Positions 19,601-27,660 of a stretch of DNA of 64,000 nucleotides are shown here, one piece after another. The stretch is from NCBI RefSeq assembly GCF_000209165.1, contig NC_009043.1, forward strand, positions 1,240,001 through 1,304,000, in the 5' to 3' direction. Positions within the stretch are counted from its first letter, which is position 1, and every line of letters starts with the position of its first letter. Source of the DNA: Scheffersomyces stipitis CBS 6054 (Eukaryota; Ascomycota; Pichiomycetes; Serinales; Debaryomycetaceae). Below the pieces are notes generated by a model. That model did no database searches and was not told the origin of the DNA. It saw only the letters and a list, made by a program, of their open reading frames with translations. The position numbers and the translations under genes were made by a program.

Positions 19601-22600
19601 GCAACTGAAGAATTAACAGCAGATGATGAAACAACTGATGAAGAATTAACAGCAGATGATGAAGCAACAGACGAAGCAACAGCAGATGAAGAAGCAAATG
19701 ATGAAGAAGCAAATGATGAAGAAGCAACTGATGAAGAATTAACAGCAGATGATGAAGCAACAGACGAAGCAAATGATGAAGAAGCAAATGATGAAGAATC
19801 AACTGATGAAGAATTAACAGCAGATGATGAAACAGCAGATGATGAAGCAACTGATGAAACAACAGCAGATGATGAAGCAACAGACGAAGCAACAGCAGAT
19901 GAAGAAGCAAATGATGAAGAATTAACAGCAGATGATGAAGCAACAGCAGATGAAGAAGCAACTGATGAAGAATCAACTGATGATGAAGCAACTGATGAAG
20001 AATCAACTGATGAAGAATAAACTGATAAAGAGGCAACTGATGAAGAAGCAACTGAAGAATTAACAGCAGATGATGAAACAGCAGATGATGAAGCAACTGA
20101 TGAAACAACAGCAGATGATGAAGCAACAGACGAAGCAACAGCAGATGAAGAAGCAAATGATGAAGAATTAACAGCAGATGATGAAGCAACAGCAGATGAA
20201 GAAGCAACTGATGAAGAATCAACTGATGATGAAGCAACTGATGAAGAATCAACTGATGAAGAATCAACTGATGAAGAATCAACTGATGAAGAATAAACTG
20301 ATAAAGAGGCAACTGATGAAGAAGCAACTGAAGAATTAACAGCAGATGATGAAACAGCAGATGATGAAGCAACTGATGAAACAACAGCAGATGATGAAGC
20401 AACAGACGAAGCAACAGCAGATGAAGAAGCAAATGATGAAGAAGCAACTGATGAAGAATTAACAGCAGATGAAGAATCAACTGATGATGAAGCAACTGAT
20501 GAAGAATCAACTGATGATGAAGCAACTGATGAAGAATCAACTGATGATGAAGCAACTGATGAAGAATCAACTGATGATGAAGCAACTGATGAAGAATCAA
20601 CTGATGATGAAGCAACTGATGAAGAATCAACTGATGATGAAGCAACTGATGAAGAATCAACTGATGATGAAGCAACTGATGAAGAATCAGCAGATGATGA
20701 AGCAACAGAAGAAGCAACAGCAGATGAATCAGTAACAATTAAAGTAACTGAAACAGAAGAAACTGCTGACCAAGAAAAGACAACCGATGCAGATGTGAAA
20801 TCTGCAGAAAACGAAACATCTGAAGAGGGATCACCAGAAGGAACATTAGAAGCGGATATCAAAGAAGTTTCAAGAAATGAAACAGTATCTTCAGAAGAAC
20901 TAACCGAAGCAAAAGAAGTGAATTCAGAAGACGAAACTACTCCTGGAAATGTATTTGAGGATATAATAGGATCACTTTTAGAAGAAGTGTCTCCTGCTGA
21001 AGAAATGACCACTGATGAAATTGTCGAACTATTTCTAAAGGAAACCGAGTTGGATTCAACTTTAGAAGTATAACCATCAGTGATTGAAGTTGTAATTGGT
21101 GAAAGCGAATAGGAAGATGAGGTTGCTGATGAAGCTTCAGAAGGTTGAGCTTCGGTTGATGAAACTTTTTCAGAAGAAACAACAGGTGAAATGACAGCAG
21201 ATGAAGAATCAACAGCAGAAGAAGAAGATGCAACATCAGATGAAACTTCAAATGAAGAAGGTGCGTCAGACTGAGTCTCAGAAGTGACTATGATCACTTC
21301 AGAAGAGGATGTCACTTCAAATGAAGCGCTAGAAACAGAAGTTGGAAGTGATCCAAAATCTGAAGAAGTTGCGGTAGAAGAAATTATAAGAGAGCCAAGC
21401 TCGGAAGACTTCCCTTCGGAAATAGAGGTTCCAGCTTCTGATGAAGAGACGGCCTCTGATGAAATGATCTCCGACGATGGAAATTTGGAAGTACCAACTG
21501 CAGAGGAAGAAAAGTCTGAAGAGGTGGTCGAAACAACATTTGTTGAGTTCGAGTGTGATTCTTCAGATGAAGATACGAGCTCAGATGTTGCGATTTCAGA
21601 AGTAGAAGATGTGAAAGAAACAACTTCTGTCAAAGAAATCACCGCAGAAGACACTTTGGATGAAGAAACAGGTTCAGAAGAACTAGCAGAATTGGAGGAT
21701 TCTGATGAAGCAGCAGAATATGATATGTCAGTTGAAGAATCATAGGACGTGGATGCAATAGACTCGATGACGGCAAAAGACGAAGTTACAATTGTTCTCG
21801 AACTTGCTTCAGATTGTATGGTGGAAGAGTCAAAGGAAGTTGTGAAGGAAATTCTTTCAGAGGAGGCACCATTCTGGGAGGAAATCACTTCGGAAGAATA
21901 AGTTCCAAATGATGTCATGGAAAGTCGAGAAGAATTCGACATTGTAGTTGAAGAAAAGATATCTGAAGAGGTTTCTATTATTGGCGTATGAGTTGCAGCT
22001 CCAGATGAAACAGAGCTATTGGGCAATGGAGCGTCAATAGGAGAAACTACATTTGATGGGGAAGCAACTTCAGTAGAGACTGTATCAGATGAAGTAACTC
22101 CAATGGAAGAAACTGAATTTTCATAAGATGAGACTTCAGAAGAGACAACTTCCACAATTGAAGAATCTGGCTTGCTTGATAGGGTAGAAAATTTTTCTAA
22201 GGAATTTGAAAAAGAACCAGAATAAGAAGTGATATCTGACAACACAGAATCAGTAGAAGGTACAACTGTAGAAGAATCAATTTCGATTGAAGAAGAAACA
22301 ACAGAAGAAGCACCTGAGAAGGATGTGGCTTGAGACACTTCAATTGATGATGAGAAAGGTTTAACTGAAGGTGACGAAGCAGCAGTAGATGTGGAAGTTT
22401 TGGAGGAATCCATTTCAGATGAAGCAATTTGAGACGAATCAGAAAAAGAAACTTCATAAGAGGAAGCAACTGCTGACGTTGAAGTCTCACCAGAAGATTG
22501 GATATCAGTGACCAAAGTGGTATCAAATTGAGAAGATGATGGTAAACTAAAAATGGACGAAGAAACTGAAGGAACTCCATCGTCACATTGGGGTGCCCAA

Positions 22601-23904
22601 CAATTGTAAGCAGCATTATTGGATTCAACAGGGCATCCCATACTATAGATGTACTCCTGACAGTTGTTTTGAGTAGCACAAATCTGAACATCAATTCTGA
22701 TTTGTGGGGTACAATATTGTCCATTAATACTTTGAGCTTGCAATGCATATGTGAAGTCAAACTCGAAAGGTCCTGTAGAAGGATCACCTAAGTAGTTTAC
22801 AGGATTGTTGACTCTGCTAAACAAGAAGAACTGACCGCCAAGATAACCATTCATGGAGTTTATATTATCAAGTCGAACCATGTTAATGGACGAAAATGGA
22901 ACATCAGTATCCATTGAAAAATGTAAAGTTGCTTCATAGAAGTCTCCACTTATCCATTTTGGATCTCTAAATTCTAAAGTAGCTTGAGGCTGGTTCTGGT
23001 TGCCATATAAGTTTGGAGTGCCTGTACAACCAGGAACTATACTGTCACAAGCAACCTGGGCTATAGAACCAACTGGAAGGGTTGTAAATGCAACTTCTTT
23101 TTGGCTACTTTCACCATCTTGTCCATTTTCGGGTACAGTAGTAACAACGCCTTGGGAAGAGGATGTAGAAGCTGATTTGGTGGTGGTAGTGGTAGTAGTT
23201 GGAAGTGTAGAAAAAGAAGAAGAAGAAGAAGAAGAAGAAGAAGAAGAAAACTCTTCCCCGGCACATTGAGGATCCCAACAGTAGTATGGAGCATTGTTCA
23301 GTTCAACAGGACAATCCATACTGTAAATATAATCTTGACAGCTGTTTTGAGAAGAACAAATTTGAACATCAACTCTTACTTGAGGAGTACAGTATTGACC
23401 GTTTCTACTTTGTGCCTGCATTACATATGTGAATGCAAATTCAAATGGACCTGTGGAAGGGTTTCCCAATCTGTTTACTGGCTGATTGACTCTGCTCAAT
23501 AAGAAATATTGACCTCCAAGATATCCGTTAGCAGAATTTATGTTGTCAAGACGAACCATGTTTATGGAAGAAAATGGTACTGTAGTATCCATAGTGAAAT
23601 GTAATGTGGCCTCGTAGAAATCTCCACTAATCCACTTTGGATTGGAAAAGAACAATTCGGCCTCAGGTTGGTTTTGGTTGCCCCAAATATTAGGAGTTCC
23701 AGTACATCCTGGAGTTACTGCTCCGCAGGTTGCTTGTACAGAAGAGCCAGCTGGAAGTGTTGACACTGAAACTTCATTTGAATTTGCTCTCTCTCCTAGG
23801 TTTTGAACTGGTGTAGCTTCAAACCCTTGCAATTCAGAATCCAGTAATGCCTGGGCTATCTTCAAAAGAAATATTAAGCATAATTGAATCACACAAACAT
23901 ACAT
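16624..23904 (-). CDS. Giant Ser-rich GPI-anchored cell-wall adhesin-like protein
   Basis: An uninterrupted 2426-residue protein. Starting at the ATG at 23904 (the frame is open upstream without ATG) it has: a signal peptide (MYVCVIQLCLIFLLKIAQA); two copies of an eight-cysteine globular module (about 60-214 and 286-440), separated by a poly-Ser/Thr linker; about 1400 residues of Ser/Val/Ala-rich stalk, including exact VASSSVDSSS repeats; a second globular segment of about 130 residues (near 18359-17960) with DIQFYLNEETRVLSGSNGEY and DIHEFYGCPIIQGEEALRI; another Ser/Thr stalk; and a hydrophobic C-terminus (HSWPLLAIAFLLLA) after AENSS, typical of GPI attachment. This is the architecture of yeast flocculins and Candida adhesins, but the N-terminal module is not one I recognise (not Als, Flo-PA14 or Epa). 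It likely acts in adhesion, flocculation or biofilm formation. Confidence 0.88.
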   Translation of the reverse strand: MYVCVIQLCLIFLLKIAQALLDSELQGFEATPVQNLGERANSNEVSVSTLPAGSSVQATCGAVTPGCTGTPNIWGNQNQPEAELFFSNPKWISGDFYEATLHFTMDTTVPFSSINMVRLDNINSANGYLGGQYFLLSRVNQPVNRLGNPSTGPFEFAFTYVMQAQSRNGQYCTPQVRVDVQICSSQNSCQDYIYSMDCPVELNNAPYYCWDPQCAGEEFSSSSSSSSSSSFSTLPTTTTTTTKSASTSSSQGVVTTVPENGQDGESSQKEVAFTTLPVGSIAQVACDSIVPGCTGTPNLYGNQNQPQATLEFRDPKWISGDFYEATLHFSMDTDVPFSSINMVRLDNINSMNGYLGGQFFLFSRVNNPVNYLGDPSTGPFEFDFTYALQAQSINGQYCTPQIRIDVQICATQNNCQEYIYSMGCPVESNNAAYNCWAPQCDDGVPSVSSSIFSLPSSSQFDTTLVTDIQSSGETSTSAVASSYEVSFSDSSQIASSEMDSSKTSTSTAASSPSVKPFSSSIEVSQATSFSGASSVVSSSIEIDSSTVVPSTDSVLSDITSYSGSFSNSLEKFSTLSSKPDSSIVEVVSSEVSSYENSVSSIGVTSSDTVSTEVASPSNVVSPIDAPLPNSSVSSGAATHTPIIETSSDIFSSTTMSNSSRLSMTSFGTYSSEVISSQNGASSERISFTTSFDSSTIQSEASSRTIVTSSFAVIESIASTSYDSSTDISYSAASSESSNSASSSEPVSSSKVSSAVISLTEVVSFTSSTSEIATSELVSSSEESHSNSTNVVSTTSSDFSSSAVGTSKFPSSEIISSEAVSSSEAGTSISEGKSSELGSLIISSTATSSDFGSLPTSVSSASFEVTSSSEVIIVTSETQSDAPSSFEVSSDVASSSSAVDSSSAVISPVVSSEKVSSTEAQPSEASSATSSSYSLSPITTSITDGYTSKVESNSVSFRNSSTISSVVISSAGDTSSKSDPIISSNTFPGVVSSSEFTSFASVSSSEDTVSFLETSLISASNVPSGDPSSDVSFSADFTSASVVFSWSAVSSVSVTLIVTDSSAVASSVASSSADSSSVASSSVDSSSVASSSVDSSSVASSSVDSSSVASSSVDSSSVASSSVDSSSVASSSVDSSSVASSSVDSSSAVNSSSVASSSFASSSAVASSVASSSAVVSSVASSSAVSSSAVNSSVASSSVASLSVYSSSVDSSSVDSSSVDSSSVASSSVDSSSVASSSAVASSSAVNSSSFASSSAVASSVASSSAVVSSVASSSAVSSSAVNSSVASSSVASLSVYSSSVDSSSVASSSVDSSSVASSSAVASSSAVNSSSFASSSAVASSVASSSAVVSSVASSSAVSSSAVNSSSVDSSSFASSSFASSVASSSAVNSSSVASSSFASSSFASSSAVASSVASSSAVNSSSVVSSSAVNSSVASSSVASLSVYSSSVDSSSVDSSSVASSSAASSSAVNSSSAASSSAVNSSSVDSSSVASSSAVDSSVASSSFASSSVASSSVASSSAASSSAVESSSAVSSFSVTLIVTDSSELFSSPGPVSSLDTASSFDITSVVASYSRGSDSEAISSLPSSKAGSFSKSVELPTISSHSTSSEISKSSNIVVSSGEIVASSSIFLSEVSLSKAAASTEGAFSRSSSDVISTTTESSVNAATSSEITSSFESSFSLLTVSSFVSSDLDIASSGATHTSDTSVESNKDSSKAAFTSSSSQFASSVVSSTSLTSLNAISTVPPDAVTSVAEVTYSRVVSSFSDISSDGIISGTEAASETETSSEPVFLSSISVSTIGDVSSSSTEAFVSISLIYESPSATVTSKKTISSPEISSSALTTSSLLPSPTQGTRLTIQANVNGTRSFIEALYMDSGRANLNKREGLYILGVKLGGTDIQFYLNEETRVLSGSNGEYVQTPDVERGLYLDSAETDGWYVDEDNYLSYDDIHEFYGCPIIQGEEALRITVLDEGSCLPITLVSVPPGGGESSSVSEKTSTSFSSSNSTSSIYSVSVSSEEDSHHATSASNIKSSLSPDYSSLAGSSTLIIESTFIQSVATGNSPLSSDSPASFAPSDSFAFDANSISSTGTTSSSTLDSFSIENPGTSSDGSTPTDQAATSAETTINSSHYSVIDQSTVTITNVHTNSEKTVNGSSGSSDAPVPDNDISSTAAHSVAVSQALSNYPAPSNDGVSLFETTHVSIGVSGTTIATATFTSLQSAASNTVSSSIAGYGNEAHTDVGLGTPTSSDEASVNFDTSTSNSPESQSIAGDNLPTVTTTLGDINTLDSTSGVPHTPGAFIAAAETVTYQITSSSLEADATSIADTAISTKTSSASCSTSLEGVSSFPGTSSGASRIYSAGVTTVSADPVNQLLASKIATFTTTVKTESISSMSGNFATESISAAENSSYKMTHSWPLLAIAFLLLA
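17960..18359 (-). other. Globular domain embedded in the adhesin stalk
   Basis: About 130 residues interrupt the Ser-rich stalk roughly 450 residues before the C-terminus. The segment has ordinary composition with aromatic and charged residues (EGLYILGVKLGGTDIQFYL, RGLYLDSAETDGWYVDEDNY) and two cysteines (in EFYGCPII and DEGSCLPI) that could form a disulphide. The family is not recognised. Confidence 0.7.
19290..20740 (-). repeat. Intragenic Ser-rich tandem repeat tract
   Basis: This is a coding minisatellite within the adhesin. The basic units are 15-30 bases encoding VASSS, VDSSS, AVNSSS and AVASSS variants. A longer unit containing the segment VASLSVYSSS recurs with anchor points at 19571, 20018 and 20294, so spacing is 447 and 276 bases. 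Both alternative frames also stay open, which explains long meaningless ORFs on either strand. Confidence 0.9.
20471..20680 (-). repeat. Seven perfect 30-bp tandem repeats
   Basis: A 30-base unit beginning GAAGAATCAACTGATGATGA (plus strand) is repeated seven times without a mismatch, followed by a diverged eighth copy. On the coding strand each unit encodes ten residues of VASSSVDSSS. Perfect identity implies recent expansion or gene conversion. Confidence 0.95.
22585..23049 (-). other. Adhesin eight-cysteine module, copy 2
   Basis: This is the second copy of the N-terminal module (residues about 286-440). It keeps all eight cysteines of copy 1 and blocks such as PGCTGTPNLYGNQNQP, KWISGDFYEATLHF, INMVRLDNIN, GYLGGQFFLFSRV and YCTPQIRIDVQIC. 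Confidence 0.8.
23213..23249 (-). repeat. GAA/TTC microsatellite coding poly-Ser
   Basis: About 11-12 GAA triplets on the plus strand, read as TCT codons on the minus strand, encode the Ser run that links the two eight-cysteine modules. Length changes here stay in frame. Confidence 0.9.
23263..23727 (-). other. Adhesin eight-cysteine module, copy 1
   Basis: Residues about 60-214 of the adhesin. Cysteines are at about 60, 67, 172, 183, 189, 198, 209 and 214. The segment includes PGCTGTPNIWGNQNQP, KWISGDFYEATLHF, SSINMVRLDNIN, STGPFEFAFTYVMQAQ and YCTPQVRVDVQIC. As the first folded part after the signal peptide it is the likely ligand-binding head. Confidence 0.8.
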
Positions 23905-24053
23905 CTCGAATACTACTTTTTTTGAAGATATGCAAATAGAAATTAGCCCAACTTCAAAACTGGACCAATTCACCAGGCACCTCCCTACTCTTATAAATTT
24001 CTCCCGTTGTAGTTGACATATTAGAACTTCCGTATGCTCTTGCCAAAATCTAT

Positions 24054-24088
24054 GAAAATTCTAGAAAATGCCCAATTCTAGAATTTTC
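24054..24088 (-). promoter_or_regulatory. Two perfect three-unit heat-shock elements in inverted repeat
   Basis: GAAAATTCTAGAA (24054-24066) and its exact reverse complement TTCTAGAATTTTC (24076-24088) are 9 bases apart. Each is a full GAAnnTTCnnGAA or TTCnnGAAnnTTC array, the binding site of trimeric Hsf1. They lie about 150 bp upstream of the adhesin ATG, close to a TTATAAA box near 23993. Confidence 0.7.
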
Positions 24089-25220
24089 AAATTGCAAAAA
24101 ATACTTGCATGCAATGTCTGGTTTATGCTTCTCACTGGTTGCATGCATATTTATAAAATCTACCATCTATGTAGGACGTGGAGAGTGCATTCGCTGAAAT
24201 TGGTTTGCTCTTCGTTCTGCATCTCTCGTTCAGCTACTCAAACTAGATTTATATCTTTCAAAAGTAGTGGCTTGTTGCACACTTGTAGAATTCGGAAGTC
24301 GGCTATCTACGGATTTTATTGTCAACGGCTCCCCAGCTATACTGTCTTCAGATTTGCTCTTCCATAATTAAAATATCCTAATGTGAGACCCTACTACCAA
24401 CAGTTACCCGTTCACTACGACCAAAAATATTTTAACTAGGTATCACTACCTTGTCTGCTTAGTTATTTTTCCTGTTTTATTCTTTTTGCTGTAATTCTTC
24501 TGGTATTTCCTATGGAAGAAGAGCATTTTACTAGCACTCTTAGTGATTGATATAAGAAAATTGTGCTTAAAATGTGGTTGGATTATAAAATCCTGCACAG
24601 TAACTTTAAAGTCTAAATTTATAGTTTACTAAATATTTCGCGTGTGATATTAAAATTGCCAGGTCAACCGGCAATTGACTTTTTTTTTTTGGCGAGACCG
24701 ATACGAAGATAAACTGCACCTCTCGTAAAAGTACTCCAGTAGTTGTGGTGGAAACTATACAGTATATGCCCGGAGTGGAACAGGCTGTGCCTGCTTGTTT
24801 CACTATTAGGTATGCCTTTTGGTAATTATTTTCTAGGGAGTTATATTACAAATCTAGCACAACTTCTGGAATCATCTCCGTTCATTGTCTGGCTCTCCAG
24901 TTTTGCACTGTACTATTTCGGTACTGATTCCGTTGTTCGCTAGAACTAACTGTTATTTTCAAAAATATTTCTTGTTTTCAGCAGGTGCCTCCAAGCTGTC
25001 CTATCTGACAACGAGAATCCTGATTCTTGTGTTTTATGCCTGGCTGGTCTTTTGCTACAATTTTCGATGTATTACTACTTTTCAACCTATGGCATCCACA
25101 TGGCGTTCCTTCAGTAGGCTAATTGTCGGTGTTTAGTTGGATGAGAATTTTTATGCGCGTCTATAAAATAATACGATGAGGATTGTTTCCAGGACAATTA
25201 CCATCGTTCCATGCATATAA

Positions 25221-25332
25221 AAATTTGTCCTCGATATTTCGAAAGGTTACCAAGCTTATGGGATGAAAGCGAAAGGACTCTCATAACTTTAATTGTCCTC
25301 GGCTCGATTCGAAGTATACCAAACTTATCGGC
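25221..25332. repeat. Imperfect direct repeat, about 42 bp per copy
   Basis: Two related segments (25221-25262 and 25290-25332) share the order TTGTCCTCG, then TTCGAA, then ACCAAGCTTAT or ACCAAACTTAT. They start about 70 bases apart, roughly 1.3-1.4 kb upstream of the adhesin. They could be a duplicated regulator site or a relic. Confidence 0.55.
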
Positions 25333-26546
25333 CAGCCATCTATGTTCTCAAATCTAGTTTTCTAATTAAAATGATAAAAGTACTGACTATTGCATGGATG
25401 TCACCATAGATACTATTCCACTCATTCTAGTAAGACATACTTCAAGAAACTAACTATTCCATTGTATATAAGTACCGAACTGTAAACAACGTCTATTCTT
25501 GTTTCTCGTTCACGCTATTGAAAAGAGACTTCATAGTTTAACTATGGACAAACTGTTGAAATAAGCTGTATGGCATTGAACAATGATTGTACACTAGTCC
25601 ATTCTCTGCGTATTGAGGTGTGTTTCATGTTAATTGAGGTAGTCAGTGAGACTTAGTCATAAGTTTTGTGAATTTTAGGCATATGTAATCTAAGCTATAA
25701 CATTGCATCGCCAATTCCATGTTATTATACTACTTCTTAAGATCATGCTTTAACATTTTTATTTAATATAAACAAGTATATGAAAGCTTGATCTCTGTAG
25801 TTAGGAATTTTCCATATTGGAATACAACACTAAGGCATTTCACAATTTGTTGGTCACTGTAATGTGCTGTATTTAGTTTACGATTTGTTATAGGTAGAGT
25901 CTGACTTGTAAGTATATGATATTGACTTGAGGATGAAAATCAAGAAGATAATGAGAGACAAACAGAACAAAAATTAAAGAATTCACTTCAAGTTGACAGC
26001 TTCTAATAAATTTCACTCAACAAATTGATCGTATGAAAGTCTGTTTCAGGTACTTTGTATTCTGTAGTGCAAGTTTGAATTTTGTTATGTATACCCGCGG
26101 AATTGTGTGTTCAAGGCTGTTCATAAAAGCTTCAATATCCTTTCTGCAGTCTATGGTTGACACAACTAAAGAAGCAACAACTAAAAAACGATCTCGTACT
26201 AAATAGACTAAAAAGAATGTTTTTGAAGTCTTGGAAAATATTCTGCCTAGAATGATTCTCGGAGCGGAACCATTAGATAATTCTTTATGAAGAAACTCAA
26301 AATATTAAAGTAATATTCATAAATTGTTACTGATACGAAGAAGTACTCAACTAAATTAGATCTCTTTTTGACCAATCAAATTGCTGAAAGGTAAAATAAA
26401 AAATAAAAGATAAAAAAACATAGGGGAAAGAGGACAAAACCGAACAATCAAATTTTTATTGGAAGCGAAGGGACGAAAACTCAACCGAAAATGAACGGTG
26501 ACTCCGTCATATAATACAAAATGGGGCTTTGAAGGTAATTTTCCCC

Positions 26547-26998
26547 ATGGATGAAATAGACTTTGAACAATGCACTAAGTTGCTGCAATGTAGATGCGAA
26601 CGAGCAATTTATAATTTTGATAAAATAGATTTAGATTTAGCAGACCGTTTTATCCTTATGTTATACTACACAAAGACTATAACCTGAAACGTGTGGCTTT
26701 CTAACAAATTTTTAACCAAATTTTCCAATAACAGAGATCTTGCCCCATCTAGAAATTGAAGTTTCATACATAGACTAATTGCTATTAATTGTTTTCTTAT
26801 CAAATTCAGCAACCTGTTGATAAAAGAGGTATCTACCACCTTCACCTAGCAATTATAGCAACCGGAGATTTCCAACAGATAGAATCTGTAGCAAACCAAA
26901 AAGTTCAATTCCTCAAGAAAGCCTTAAATCATTTGCGAATAAAGAAGTGGCAAGGAGTGAATGGCAATAATAATATATGTTGGTTGTGCTTGCTCTAG
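26547..26998 (+). pseudogene. Unidentified coding relics
   Basis: An ATG-started frame at 26547-26687 (46 codons) begins MDEIDFEQCTKLLQCRCERA and continues NFDKIDLDLADRFIL, which looks protein-like. About 100 bases later, in another frame and without an ATG, 26789-26998 reads PVDKRGIYHLHLAIIATGDF followed by QQIESVANQKVQFLKKALNH. The IIATGDFQQ element faintly recalls the GDF-x-Q motif of Pif1-type helicases. This could be a broken gene; identity unknown. Confidence 0.3.
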
Positions 26999-27660
26999 GT
27001 CGTAGTTCTTGGGTATGGCCATGTCCATTAATGAACTAACAGTTTTTCAATTCATAACCATACGCAAAAATAGGAAAATGACATAAATTACGATTGAAAA
27101 CAATTATCACATAAACATCTTTCGCGTGCCATAGTGAAAGAACTTCGAAGATGTACTAGTATCTCGGACTTCCATTTTCTGGAAGAATTTGCTTTCGCAA
27201 CTCTTGCGCAGATACCAGAAAACGCGTACTCTGGCCCTTCTTATCTGGATGTCGCACACTCTTGTCGGCAAAACGTGTGGGCAAAAAAGCAAATTAAATC
27301 ACGTGAATCTCTCCAATCGACTTGTAAAGACAGCAAAATAGAAAAAAAGGCAGAGATGAGAAGAAAGGAGTAGTTTGATTGGTTCAAAGGAGAATTGGGA
27401 AGTTATTTACCTTAACACTTTATCAAACTAGTTAGTTAATTATGTTTTCTGAGAATCTAGGACTAACAAAGCAAATTCTCTATCTTATCATCTCTTCGCA
27501 TCGCTTACGTTAACGCTTACGTAATGCCGCCTGAATAATGAATAAATCAAGCAGAGTACCGAAATAAAATTTTCAGAATTTTGTAGGAAGATCTTCTTGT
27601 GTAAAAATCCACGAATTTCCATCAAAACCAGGTGAAACTCGCAGAGATTAAGTGGTCAGG

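Larger units (their letters stand above)
23905..27660. other. Long intergenic region between the adhesin and NEW1
   Basis: This is 3.75 kb of AT-rich DNA with no intact gene. It is the 5' flank of both divergent neighbours and resembles the long regulatory promoters of flocculin genes. It holds paired heat-shock elements (24054-24088), an imperfect direct repeat (25221-25332), coding relics (26547-26998), a CACGTG at 27300-27305, and a doubled CGCTTACGT (27502-27510, 27514-27522) that includes TTACGTAA. I see nothing else I can name. Confidence 0.55.

Noticed and set aside
20469..20735. Plus-strand open frame of repeated Met-Lys-Asn-Gln-Leu units
   Set aside because: It is antisense to the 30-bp adhesin repeats and stays open only because the repeat unit is a multiple of three.
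19284..20738. Very long open frame on the minus strand rich in His, Leu and Gln, overlapping the adhesin repeats
   Set aside because: It is an alternative frame of the triplet-based Ser repeat tract. Composition is purely a by-product of the repeat and there is no ATG-based gene structure.
23905..27660. Possible centromere in the 3.75-kb gene-free stretch
   Set aside because: It shows no LTR cluster or large inverted repeats like those I would expect in this group, and gene-free length alone is explained by an adhesin promoter.
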